The translations under genes and the position numbers were made by a program. Source: an uncultured Eggerthella sp. (lineage in GTDB: Bacteria; Actinomycetota; Coriobacteriia; Coriobacteriales; Eggerthellaceae). From it: 51,927 nucleotides of DNA. The stretch is taken from assembly GCA_900547965.1 (NCBI GenBank), contig URJE01000002.1:1-51927 (forward strand). The letters run 5' to 3'. This document shows, piece by piece, positions 44,728-51,927 of the stretch (its first letter is position 1; each line of letters opens with the position of its first letter). The notes under the pieces were generated by a model. The model ran no database searches. It was not told where the DNA came from and was given only the letters and a program-made list of their open reading frames with translations.

Positions 44728-46623
44728 CTACTGAAGTGACGCGCCATCATTCTTAAAAGGTTCAGCGGATGCCCCCGAAGCAGAAACTTCCTCAAGGATT
44801 TCTTCATATAGTTCTTCGAGTCTGCTTGAGCCATCGATGCCAAAGCGGTCTACCAGGGCACGTCGACAACTGACGAAGGTCGAAATGGCGCCAGCAAATT
44901 GCCCGAGCAATTGTTGAACCTTCATATATTGGTACACAACATCTTCCCGCGTCTGATCGATAGCGAAAGCAAACTCAGCATAATGCTGCGCCAATCGAAG
45001 CTCGTTAACACGTATAAGCGCTCGAACCCCATCAACCAAAGCATCAAGCACGCGATTCTGGTACGTGATGCGATAGGCATCTACTTGGTCGTTTTGAACA
45101 CCTGGTAGAAGCGGACCACAATACAGACGCTCAATTTTGCCTAACGCCCTTTTGCAAATATCAGGATCAGTGCATCCATTCAGAAGCAGACACTGCGCGT
45201 GAACTTCACCGACATCGCTTACATAATTTAATCCAGCAAGCGAAACCGTGTCGCGCGAACGACGCGACCCAAACGGCTCTTCGCCAGGCGGAGTGAGAAT
45301 ACGTCTGATATAGCTCCACAAGTTATAGAAGCTCGAACGCACACAAGCAGGATCCGACTCTGGCCAAACGATGCGTTCAATCCAAGTACGTGGCAATTCT
45401 TTGCCATCATTGACTACAAGCAAGGCAATAACAAGCTTCGCTTTGCGACGCAGTTCCCCTTTCGACAAGACACTTTCGCCATCACGCGTTACCTCACAAC
45501 GGCCAAACAAATCAATCCGAACAGGGGAAGTGGTTTCGGTCTTTACCGCATCTGCTGATGCTCCACCCTCACCAAAGGAATGCTCGTTTGCGGGGATTGG
45601 CAGCGAAAGATTGGCAGTTTCCGGACCATGCTTTTCCGCATACCATTGCTGGATTTTTCTACTTTCAAACGCCATTGAAGCAAGCGCACGCTTGCCAGAC
45701 ACCAAGCACGAGTCAACACAGGCTAAAAGAAATTCCGCTTCATCTTCGAAACGAGTAAATGGAACGATGGAAGAATAGTGTGCAGCCATAAGCTCGTGTC
45801 GGGCTTCTACGGTAAGCTCAAACGCAGAAAATGATGACGAAAGGAGCCTTACCCCAGCAAAAGGAAAGAGACTTTCAACCAATGAAATATCGGGTTGGGT
45901 GCGTTCGTCAAAGAAGTCAGTGATCTGCGATAAACTGCCGCTTCCAAAGAACAGGGCCAAATATGCCAGCGATTCTTCTGGAGAGGATGGTGTTTGGCGA
46001 AGGAGCGCTTTAAGGAATCTATCAGCGCCTCTTTCTTTATCGAGAGCTACAGGCGGTACGGAACGTTTTGTCGGCATGTGGCCCTTTTCAAAAAGAGATT
46101 CATGATTGTCAGAGTGATCCTGGTACTTCGGCAATTCATCGGAAGAGAGGGCCATTTCACGGGCGTCCAGCACTACGACCGGCAGTTCAACATCAGCTGC
46201 CAGCGTGGAATCTTCAGTGGTTACCATCACCTCACATTGCTTGGTGTGAAGTTTGCCCATAAGCGTTACCAAACTTGTACGCCTTTTGCCCTTGAGCTTT
46301 GAAATGCCGTCGAAAACCACCAGCTTTCCAGGTGAATAATTATCGGAATCCAATGCCTCTTCGATATTTCCCGAATCAAGGTTTACAAGAAATTCCGGCT
46401 CAGATGCCTGTATCCAAGTGACGCTTGCCGGAGGGAAAGCGATTCTTGCGTATTGATTGGCAAGTACCGTTTTCCCATACAAAGGAGGGGCACATATCAC
46501 GCGGACCGCTTCCCTATCAGAAAGCAGGCTTATCAATAGTCGCTTACGGCTAATAAGCGCTTCTCCTATTCCCAAGGCGGCTGAAGGATACGACTGAGGC
46601 GCATCTTTGTCGTTGCCATTCAT
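44728..46623 (-). CDS. Transcriptional regulator with N-terminal ATPase and C-terminal wHTH-BTAD
   Basis: A 631-aa regulator. Residues 1-340 resemble MalT/STAND ATPase modules, with a P-loop APPLYGKT at 45-52 whose first Gly is Ala. From about 365 it has an OmpR-like winged helix (IDLFGRCEV, then ELRRKAKLVIALL and WPES). From about 480 it has a bacterial transcriptional activation domain with TPR-like repeats. In SARP proteins the wHTH-BTAD unit is usually N-terminal, so this is a reversed order. The target genes are unknown. The ATG has GAAAGGGG upstream, and the gene has its own promoter. Confidence 0.82.
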   Translation of the reverse strand: MNGNDKDAPQSYPSAALGIGEALISRKRLLISLLSDREAVRVICAPPLYGKTVLANQYARIAFPPASVTWIQASEPEFLVNLDSGNIEEALDSDNYSPGKLVVFDGISKLKGKRRTSLVTLMGKLHTKQCEVMVTTEDSTLAADVELPVVVLDAREMALSSDELPKYQDHSDNHESLFEKGHMPTKRSVPPVALDKERGADRFLKALLRQTPSSPEESLAYLALFFGSGSLSQITDFFDERTQPDISLVESLFPFAGVRLLSSSFSAFELTVEARHELMAAHYSSIVPFTRFEDEAEFLLACVDSCLVSGKRALASMAFESRKIQQWYAEKHGPETANLSLPIPANEHSFGEGGASADAVKTETTSPVRIDLFGRCEVTRDGESVLSKGELRRKAKLVIALLVVNDGKELPRTWIERIVWPESDPACVRSSFYNLWSYIRRILTPPGEEPFGSRRSRDTVSLAGLNYVSDVGEVHAQCLLLNGCTDPDICKRALGKIERLYCGPLLPGVQNDQVDAYRITYQNRVLDALVDGVRALIRVNELRLAQHYAEFAFAIDQTREDVVYQYMKVQQLLGQFAGAISTFVSCRRALVDRFGIDGSSRLEELYEEILEEVSASGASAEPFKNDGASLQ

Positions 46624-46660
46624 TTGACACCCCTTTCACGAGAGTCGAATAATTGGCTGG

Positions 46661-46688
46661 ATTATACGGTTTACCAGGCATTTAACAA
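46661..46688 (-). promoter_or_regulatory. Promoter of the BTAD regulator
   Basis: Minus-strand TTGTTA (46688-46683), 16 bases, TATAAT (46666-46661), about 38 bases before the start codon. Confidence 0.7.
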
Positions 46689-46769
46689 GATTGACACAAT
46701 CCATATTTGCGTAATTGAACCAAAATTGAACGCGAGTGAGCTCTCTTTGGGTAAAAACACCAATGACAG

Positions 46770-46790
46770 CATTTTCTAATACGGAAAATG
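46770..46790. promoter_or_regulatory. Inverted repeat upstream of guaA
   Basis: CATTTTC-N7-GAAAATG, a perfect 7-bp dyad in the middle of the 354-base gap between the regulator and guaA. The rest of the gap holds the two divergent promoters. I see no gene and no purine riboswitch consensus in it. Confidence 0.35.
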
Positions 46791-46932
46791 GGATACAGAC
46801 CAAAGGACTGCAGGATCCAAACTATTCTTATCCCCTGGTAAAACGGCACAAAGGACGATCAGGAAGAAAAGCTAAAAAGGGGCAAAGACGCTAGTTTTTC
46901 CGAAACATCACATTTCCTCTTTTCGGTTTTGG

Positions 46933-46938
46933 TAAAAT
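46933..46938 (+). promoter_or_regulatory. Candidate -10 of guaA
   Basis: Extended -10 TGGTAAAAT, 40 bases before the guaA ATG. The strong Shine-Dalgarno AGGAGG at 46967-46972 follows. The -35 is not convincing. Confidence 0.35.
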
Positions 46939-46977
46939 TTCAAAGTTAAAAATCATACTGTCAAGCAGGAGGAACAC

Positions 46978-48576
46978 ATGCCAGCAACCTCTCCGGATCA
47001 GAAGGTTATCGTTCTGGACTTTGGCGCCCAATACGGCCAGCTCATCGCCCGCCGCGTACGCGATTTGGGCGTTTACTCTGAGATCGTACCCTGCGACGAA
47101 GAAGCAGCAGCAATTGCAGCTTTGAAGCCTAGCGCCATTATTCTTTCCGGCGGTCCCGCCAGCGTCTATGCAGAAGATGCCCCCAAGATCGACCCCGGCG
47201 TACTTGAACTGGGTATACCGATTCTTGGCTTCTGCTACGGTCATCAAACCATCGCCGTTGAGTTGGGCGGCACCGTGGGCCATACCGAAAAGGGAGAATA
47301 CGGCGCAGCAGGCTTGCACGTTACGGGCGGAGCGCTGTTTGAAGGAACCCCTGCCGAGCAAACGGTGTGGATGAGCCACCGCGATGCCGTAACCGAGGTT
47401 CCCGCAGGCTTTACCGTTACCGCTTCCACTGACATCTGCCCCGTTGCAGCCATGGAATGCGCTGAGCGCAACATCTATACCACACAGTTCCATCCTGAAG
47501 TTAAGCACTCCGAGTTCGGCAATAAGATGCTTTCCAACTTCCTGTTCAATATCGCAGGACTGAAAGCCGACTGGACCATGGATTCCATCATCGAAGATTC
47601 CGTTGCCGCTATCCGCGAAAAGGTTGGCGACAAACGCGTTATCTTAGGTCTTTCTGGCGGCGTTGATTCTTCCGTTGTTGCGGCTCTGTGCGCTAAGGCA
47701 ATTGGCAAGCAGCTGGTATGCGTATTCGTAAACCATGGCCTGCTTCGCAAGAACGAGCCCGAAGAGGTTGAAGAAGTATTCACCAAGCAGTTCGATGTGG
47801 ACTTCATTCATGTTCATGCCAAAGAACGATACGCCAAGCTGCTTGATGGCGTTACCGACCCCGAAGCAAAGCGCAAGATTATCGGTACCCAGTTCTGGGA
47901 AGAGTTCTTCACCGTTGCGCAGGATATTGCAGAAGATGGCAAGCCCGTGCAGTTCATGGCTCAGGGCACTATCTATCCTGACATCATTGAATCTGGCGCT
48001 CGCAAAACCGGCGGCAAGGCTTCTACTATCAAGAGCCATCACAACCTGATCCCCTTCCCCGAAGGAGTTCACTTCGACCTTATTGAGCCGCTTGACCACT
48101 TCTTCAAGGACGAGGTTCGCGCGCTGGGCACCGCCCTTGGCTTGCCCGCCCACATTGTTCACCGCCAGCCCTTCCCTGGCCCTGGCTTGGCCATTCGCAT
48201 CATTGGCGCAGTAAGCCCCGAAAAGCTTGAGATTCTTAAGAATGCTGATGCCATTGTTCGCGAAGAGCTGGACGCATACAACGAGCGTTTGTTCCAGGAA
48301 ACGGGCGAACGCAACAGCGAGCATAGCTGTTGGCAGTACTTCGCGGTTCTGCCCGACATCAAGAGCGTTGGCGTTATGGGTGACGAGCGCACGTATCAGC
48401 GCCCCATCATCCTGCGCGCTGTTGAATCGAGCGATGCAATGACCGCTGACTGGGCAAAGCTCCCCTACGATGTGCTGGCTAAGATTTCCAGCCGCATTGT
48501 GGCCGAAGTTCCTGGCGCCAACCGCGTGTGCTACGACATTACGTCTAAGCCGCCTGCCACGATTGAGTGGGAATAG
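46978..48576 (+). CDS. guaA: GMP synthase (glutamine-hydrolysing)
   Basis: Converts XMP to GMP using glutamine and ATP. The 532-aa product has the class I glutaminase domain (LSGGPASVY at 56-64, catalytic Cys86 in GFCYGH, His172 and Glu174), the ATP pyrophosphatase loop LSGGVDSS at 225-232 and the C-terminal dimer domain ending KPPATIEWE. AGGAGG lies 5 bases before the ATG. Its 3' end serves as the attachment site of the mobile element to the right, and the reading frame is intact. Confidence 0.98.
   Translation: MPATSPDQKVIVLDFGAQYGQLIARRVRDLGVYSEIVPCDEEAAAIAALKPSAIILSGGPASVYAEDAPKIDPGVLELGIPILGFCYGHQTIAVELGGTVGHTEKGEYGAAGLHVTGGALFEGTPAEQTVWMSHRDAVTEVPAGFTVTASTDICPVAAMECAERNIYTTQFHPEVKHSEFGNKMLSNFLFNIAGLKADWTMDSIIEDSVAAIREKVGDKRVILGLSGGVDSSVVAALCAKAIGKQLVCVFVNHGLLRKNEPEEVEEVFTKQFDVDFIHVHAKERYAKLLDGVTDPEAKRKIIGTQFWEEFFTVAQDIAEDGKPVQFMAQGTIYPDIIESGARKTGGKASTIKSHHNLIPFPEGVHFDLIEPLDHFFKDEVRALGTALGLPAHIVHRQPFPGPGLAIRIIGAVSPEKLEILKNADAIVREELDAYNERLFQETGERNSEHSCWQYFAVLPDIKSVGVMGDERTYQRPIILRAVESSDAMTADWAKLPYDVLAKISSRIVAEVPGANRVCYDITSKPPATIEWE
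48541..48570 (+). other. Candidate attachment site in the 3' end of guaA (att copy 1)
   Basis: The last codons of guaA (ACGTCTAAGCCGCCTGCC, then ACGATTG) recur at 48826-48850 with 22 of 25 bases identical. The 3' end of guaA is a known integration target for genomic islands. The repeat, the integrase at 49.8 kb and the composition change support this. The exact crossover is inferred. Confidence 0.7.
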
Positions 48577-48690
48577 CCTGAAGCTGTTTTCGGGAAGCCA
48601 CTCGCTACTACTCCCTAGTCGGCACGAGCCGCCAGCAGTAAGCAGAAGCGAGCAAAGCCACTGGAAACTTTCAGGAACAATGAAACGAAG

Positions 48691-48725
48691 AAACCCTTGG
48701 AACCGCTTGGATTCCAAGGGTTTTT
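48691..48725 (+). terminator. Terminator of guaA
   Basis: Perfect 12-bp stem AAACCCTTGGAA/TTCCAAGGGTTT followed by TTT. It lies 115 bases after the guaA stop. Confidence 0.85.
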
Positions 48726-48825
48726 CTTTGCCATGAACTGGCAAAACGATTCAAGAATATTCCCGAGATGCGATGCAGTTGCGCATATATGGCGACGATG
48801 GGCAATCACGGCGAAAGACGAGAGG

Positions 48826-48850
48826 ACGTTTAAGCCGCCCGCCACCATTG
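48826..48850 (+). repeat. Degenerate second copy of the guaA 3' end (att copy 2)
   Basis: Matches 48541-48565 at 22 of 25 positions and would still encode T-F-K-P-P-A-T-I in the same register, the GuaA tail KPPATI. This fits a displaced guaA end from an earlier integration or an old tandem element. The 250 bases between the copies hold only the guaA terminator. Confidence 0.65.
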
Positions 48851-48898
48851 CAAACGCGAATCTCAGCCGAAAACGGTGATTCTGAATCAATCGCGAAT

Positions 48899-48961
48899 CA
48901 CCCCTGATCAAGAGGGGTGCAAAACTATAAAACCCCTGTTCAAACAAGGGGAATATTTTTT
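48899..48961 (+). terminator. Two hairpins ending in a T-run on the left flank of the element
   Basis: CACCCCT-N7-AGGGGTG (48899-48919) and CCCCT-N9-AGGGG (48933-48951), the latter followed by AATATTTTTT. They could insulate the element from readthrough of guaA. Confidence 0.5.
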
Positions 48962-49018
48962 CGGCTAGGCAGCCGGAAGCTACGAAAACAAGGGGATAAA
49001 CGCATGGGAATAGCGGAC

Positions 49019-49063
49019 GGCGGCTTAAATCTAGAGGGGAAATTATTCCCCTAGGCGGCTTAA
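49019..49063 (-). repeat. Paired GGCGGCTTAA repeats flanking a short palindrome
   Basis: GGCGGCTTAA occurs at 49019-49028 and 49054-49063 in direct orientation, 35 bases apart. Their complement TTAAGCCGCC is the core of att copy 2, and TAAGCCGCC is shared with guaA. Between them is AGGGGAA-ATTA-TTCCCCT (49035-49052), which may also end the repressor message. They may be integrase or excisionase arm sites. Confidence 0.5.
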
Positions 49064-49488
49064 TCCGAGGTCAGAGACGCCTTCCAAAGCTCGTAATCCT
49101 CGACCGTCGTCTCGCCCGAATCAAGCGAATCAATCTTCGCCTTCCAGGCCTCAATGGCGGCGGCAAGCTTCTGGGCGTTCTTCGCCCTGGGATCGATGGC
49201 CAGGACGGTTGCGCCGTCGACGCACATGGGCTTGAGGCCCACCCCATCTTCAAGCCTGAACAAAAGCTCAAGCGCCTCCCTGGCGCTCTCGATGGAAGTG
49301 CCGACCAGGGCCTCTGGCGCGATTCCGAGCGCATTGGAAATAGCGCGTACCTGCTCTTCGCCGGGCTCGCGGTTCCCGAGCTCGTAATTCCTGACAGCCG
49401 AATCCGACATGCCGCAGGCGGCAGCAAGCTGAGCCTGCGTCATCCGACGCATCTTCCTGTATTTCCTTATCAGCTCTCCAGTGCGCAT
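49060..49488 (-). CDS. XRE-family transcriptional regulator (element repressor)
   Basis: A 142-aa protein with an N-terminal Cro/CI-type helix-turn-helix (about 6-62: TQAQLAAACGMSDSAVRNYE as recognition region) and a C-terminal domain of unknown type (about 75-142). It is divergent from the excisionase-integrase genes with a compact intervening region, the arrangement of an element maintenance repressor. The start ATG has a GGGGGCGG stretch upstream. Confidence 0.85.
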   Translation of the reverse strand: MRTGELIRKYRKMRRMTQAQLAAACGMSDSAVRNYELGNREPGEEQVRAISNALGIAPEALVGTSIESAREALELLFRLEDGVGLKPMCVDGATVLAIDPRAKNAQKLAAAIEAWKAKIDSLDSGETTVEDYELWKASLTSD

Positions 49489-49542
49489 TCCGCCCCCATC
49501 CGTAAACGATGTAGACAGAATAGCACGAAAATGAACGGTATG

Positions 49543-49574
49543 CTATTGACAGTTCAATAGTGAACGGATACGCT
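49543..49574 (+). promoter_or_regulatory. Promoter and overlapping operator of the excisionase-integrase genes
   Basis: TTGACA (49546-49551), 17 bases, TACGCT (49569-49574). The -35 box lies inside a perfect dyad CTATTGA-CAGT-TCAATAG (49543-49560). Flanking near-repeats TGAACGGTATGCT (49532) and TGAACGGATACGCT (49561) add further potential sites. A repressor bound to the dyad would block the -35 box. Confidence 0.65.
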
Positions 49575-49613
49575 TCAAATCAGCCGTTCAGTTCTGAAAT
49601 GTTAGGAGATGAA

Positions 49614-49838
49614 ATGGGCGAGATGAAACACTACCTCATGAACGTCGACGAGGTTGCCGACCGCCTGAACGTCAAGCGCAGCGGGGCCTACAAGATCATC
49701 CGGGAACTCAACCAGGTCATGGAGGGCCGCGGCTGCAAGGTGATTCCGGGAAAGGTGAGCTCCGAGATTCTCGAAGAGGTGTACTTCGTCGGCAACGTTA
49801 AGGAAGAGGGTGATTCGGATGACCGTAAGCGTCGCTAA
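49614..49838 (+). CDS. Excisionase-like small DNA-binding protein
   Basis: A 74-aa protein with a winged-helix/helix-turn-helix excisionase-type region (NVDEVADRLNVKRSGAYKII). The start is the ATG at 49614, with AGGAG 5 bases upstream. An in-frame ATG at 49560 lies inside the operator region. It overlaps the integrase start by about 20 bases, so the pair is translationally coupled. It probably directs excision, by position. Confidence 0.75.
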   Translation: MGEMKHYLMNVDEVADRLNVKRSGAYKIIRELNQVMEGRGCKVIPGKVSSEILEEVYFVGNVKEEGDSDDRKRR

Positions 49839-50889
49839 GAACGGGACGTGGATGACCCAGTTCCGCTGCAAGGACCGCACGGGCAACGAGGTCCATAAGT
49901 GCAAGCGCGGTTTCGCATCTGCCGAAGAAGCCCAGAAATGGGAAGACGAGTTCATCGCGGCGTGCGACTGCACGATGGAGATGACCTTCGGGGAGTTCGT
50001 CGAAATCTACCGGGAAGACGTATCGCCGCGCATCAGGGAGCACACGATGATGAACAAAGAGCACGTCATAAGGACCAAGCTCTTGCCCTTCTTCGGGAAG
50101 ATGCGCATGTGCGACATCGAGAGCATCGACATCGTCCGCTGGCAAAACGAGCTCATGAGCACGCCGCGAAAGAACGGCGAAAGCTACTCGCCGACGTACC
50201 TGAGATCCGTGAACAACCAACTCACCGCGGTCATCAACCACGCCTGCCGCTACTACGGGCTTCACCCGAATCCCTCGGTCAAGACAATGAAGATGGGCGC
50301 GAAGGAGGCAAAGGAGATGCAGTTCTGGACCAAAGACGAGTACCTTCGCTTCGCAGAGACAATGATGGCGCGCCCGCCGGCCTTCATCGCATTCGAGATT
50401 CTTTACTGGACGGGCCTTCGCGAAGGCGAGCTCCTTGCCCTGACGCCGTCGGACTTCGACTTTTCCAAAGGGACGCTCAGCGTAACGAAATCTTACCAGC
50501 GGCTCAAGGGACGCGATATCATCACCGACCCGAAAACGCCCAAGTCGGTCCGCGTCGTCAAAATGCCGAAGTTCCTCTCGGATGAAGTGAGGGATTACGT
50601 TGAAAGGAAGAAAGGGTCAGTCGGCCCGCAGGACCGCTTGTTCCCGGTGACGAAATCGACCCTCGCGAAGGAAATGAAAGCCGGGAGCGAGAAGGCCGGC
50701 GTGAAGCGTATCCGAATCCATGACTTGAGGCACAGCCACGTATCGCTTTTGATCGACATGGGCTTCAGCGCCCTCGCCGTCGCGGATCGCCTCGGTCAGG
50801 AAGCCATCGACATAACCTACCGCTACGCCCACTTGTTCCCCGACGTGCAGGACGACATGGCGGAAGCGCTCGACGGGCAGGGGTGGTAG
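49819..50889 (+). CDS. Tyrosine-type site-specific integrase
   Basis: Integrates and excises the element. The 356-aa product has an N-terminal arm-type DNA-binding region, a core-binding SAM-like domain (about 55-150) and a catalytic domain. The catalytic residues are Arg201 in TGLREGEL, Lys about 239, HDLRH with His301 and Arg304, His338 and the nucleophile Tyr336 in RYAHLFPD. All are present, so it looks active. The start is the ATG at 49819 rather than a GTG at 49810. Codon use and base composition are more GC-rich than in the core. Confidence 0.93.
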   Translation: MTVSVAKNGTWMTQFRCKDRTGNEVHKCKRGFASAEEAQKWEDEFIAACDCTMEMTFGEFVEIYREDVSPRIREHTMMNKEHVIRTKLLPFFGKMRMCDIESIDIVRWQNELMSTPRKNGESYSPTYLRSVNNQLTAVINHACRYYGLHPNPSVKTMKMGAKEAKEMQFWTKDEYLRFAETMMARPPAFIAFEILYWTGLREGELLALTPSDFDFSKGTLSVTKSYQRLKGRDIITDPKTPKSVRVVKMPKFLSDEVRDYVERKKGSVGPQDRLFPVTKSTLAKEMKAGSEKAGVKRIRIHDLRHSHVSLLIDMGFSALAVADRLGQEAIDITYRYAHLFPDVQDDMAEALDGQGW

Positions 50890-50891
50890 GC

Positions 50892-51260
50892 ATGCCGTGC
50901 CCCAACGGCGCGAGGAAGCGCACCATAAGCATCGCCATCCGCGTGTCCCCGGAGGAAAGCGACCGGATTAAGCTGCTCTGCGCCGCGACGGGGAAAACGC
51001 AGAGAGAGGTCCTTGAATGCGCGGCGAGCAACGTGAGCTTCGTGGTCGAACCGGACGTCCGAACCTTCAAGGCCCTGAAGGACCGCATGGCTATGGTCTA
51101 CTCGGAGCTAGCGCGCCTGCGCGATGCCGGCGGCATGGACGAAAGGCTCATCCGGCGAATCGAGCTATTAAGCGACCTTTTCGCGGGCACGGCTCCCGAA
51201 GGGACCATCCCGCAGCTCAAAGCGGAGGACGACATGATCGACGCGATGGACAGGCTTTAG
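50892..51260 (+). CDS. Relaxosome/mobilization protein, MobC-like
   Basis: A 122-aa protein with an Arg/Lys-rich N-terminus and a ribbon-helix-helix-like segment (about 8-45: RKRTISIAIRVSPEESDRI, then a helix with KTQREVLE), followed by a helical C-terminus. This pattern is seen in accessory nicking proteins of mobilizable elements. The match is by pattern only, so a generic RHH regulator is an alternative. It starts 2 bases after integrase and precedes a dyad-rich non-coding region, as oriT-linked genes often do. Confidence 0.6.
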   Translation: MPCPNGARKRTISIAIRVSPEESDRIKLLCAATGKTQREVLECAASNVSFVVEPDVRTFKALKDRMAMVYSELARLRDAGGMDERLIRRIELLSDLFAGTAPEGTIPQLKAEDDMIDAMDRL

Positions 51261-51339
51261 CCGGCCCGCTTCCCGCCTTCCCTCGACCCCAACCGCAACG
51301 AAAGCGGCCAAACGCTTAGACTCCTTCCGCTTCCGCCTT

Positions 51340-51500
51340 CTGCGAGCAGGGCCGGCCTCCGAACCGGCAAAGGCCCTTCGCCTTCCTTGGATTCGCCACG
51401 TTCGCGCAACGGGACCCACGCCGCAAGGGCGCCGAAACTCCCCCGAATTCTTTTGCAGGATATTCAGAGGGCAGGGCTGAAAAAGAATTAGGGGAACTTG
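51340..51500. other. Dyad-rich non-coding region, possible origin of transfer
   Basis: Contains CCCCgAATTCTTTT-N26-AAAAGAATTaGGGG (51441/51446-51493), a 13-bp arm with one mismatch and a perfect 9-bp core, followed by AACTTGCGGCGG. Nested AGGGCC/GGCCCT and GCCGG/CCGGC stems lie at 51348-51377. An inverted repeat next to a mobilization gene is the layout of many oriT sites. The nick site is not identified. The rest of 51261-51623 has no gene I can support. Confidence 0.4.
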
Positions 51501-51623
51501 CGGCGGAGAGGGTTGGGGCAAGACGCCTTCGGCTTTCCTCCCTTGCTGCGCGCGCCCCGAGGCGCGGCCTTCGAATCACAAGGCAGGACAAAGGGTCCAG
51601 CCAAGATTCGATGGAGGTCAACC

Positions 51624-51927
51624 ATGAACGCAGAGCAACTCAAGCCCAAGGCGATCAAGGCATCCGAGCGGTTCCTGGAGTCGAGGGGCTACGAAATCCT
51701 CGAGACCAGCTGGGAATGCGCCGCAGGCGGCGCCGACATCATCGCCCGCGACGATGCGGCCGTCGTCTTCGTCGAGGTGAACGCCAGGACGGGCGCCGAG
51801 GCAGGCTTCCCGGCGGAGGCGGGCACCGAAGCGAAGCGCGCCAAGTTCGAGCGCACCGCGATTGCCTATATGGCCGGCTACGAGGAAACCGACGTGTCCG
51901 TCCGCTTCGACATCATCTCGATGGTGG
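51624..51927 (+). CDS. YraN/UPF0102-like nuclease-fold protein, cut by the window end
   Basis: At least 101 aa. The start is strongly supported by GGAGGT 6 bases before the ATG. Residues about 10-60 follow the YraN pattern: RFLESRGYEILE, then ADIIARDD and VFVEVNAR. In the family this is the restriction-endonuclease-like motif GE-x-D ... E-V-K-x-R. Here the Glu of GEID is Gly (GGAD) and the Lys of EVK is Asn. The function of YraN proteins is unclear, and activity here cannot be assumed. It lies in the mobile element, whereas the usual yraN is chromosomal. Confidence 0.7.
   Translation, partial: MNAEQLKPKAIKASERFLESRGYEILETSWECAAGGADIIARDDAAVVFVEVNARTGAEAGFPAEAGTEAKRAKFERTAIAYMAGYEETDVSVRFDIISMV

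Noticed and set aside
48697..48879. Small open frame spanning the region after guaA
   Set aside because: It only runs through the guaA terminator and att copy 2. The KPPATI stretch comes from the decayed guaA tail, not from a separate gene.
1..51927. CRISPR array or insertion sequence
   Set aside because: No regularly spaced repeats and no transposase gene seen.

Overview
The window looks like a chromosomal segment of a Gram-positive actinobacterium of the class Coriobacteriia, probably the Eggerthella group. The reasons are a BTAD/SARP-type regulator, two-subunit glycyl-tRNA synthetase (glyQ/glyS), pyruvate phosphate dikinase with its regulator, a transketolase split into two genes, ftsEX, and roughly balanced base composition. 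The lineage is an inference from gene content, not from a database match.

About 48.5 kb is housekeeping core, almost all on the minus strand. Transcription there runs from high to low coordinates. In that order the core reads as follows: the BTAD regulator; secA-prfB; the two transketolase halves, ftsE-ftsX, an S41 protease-like protein, rnr, an M42 peptidase, smpB and a small acidic protein; then, after the plus-strand rpmB, asp23/gls24-fakA-recG-rsmD-coaD, a coiled-coil gene, a DUF177 gene and rpmF, plsX-rnc-smc-ftsY-ffh-rpsP-khpA-rimM-trmD-lepB-glyQ-glyS-PPDK regulator-ppdK; ssrA (tmRNA); a nucleoid-associated protein; an L,D-transpeptidase; tRNA-Arg; murI-rdgB; tRNA-Pro and the start of a tRNA-Gly. 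The plus-strand core genes are metQ, rpmB and guaA. The core combines translation and ribosome rescue (tmRNA, SmpB, RF2, RNase R), protein targeting (FtsY, Ffh, LepB, SecA), chromosome handling (SMC, RecG) and envelope synthesis (MurI, L,D-transpeptidase, FtsEX, PlsX).

From about 48.6 kb to the right end the base composition becomes visibly more GC-rich and the content changes to a mobile element attached to the 3' end of guaA. It has a degenerate second copy of the guaA tail, a divergent XRE repressor and excisionase-integrase pair around a compact operator-promoter, a relaxosome (MobC-like) protein, a dyad-rich possible oriT, and the start of a YraN-like nuclease-fold gene cut by the window end. 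The far end of the element is not in the window.

Several core genes carry departures from family rules that deserve a check. smc is split by a frameshift. The S41 protease has Gly where the serine nucleophile should be. RF2 reads SPT instead of SPF and has no autoregulatory frameshift. The gap between ssrA and the nucleoid-protein gene holds a row of strong hairpins with no assigned role.
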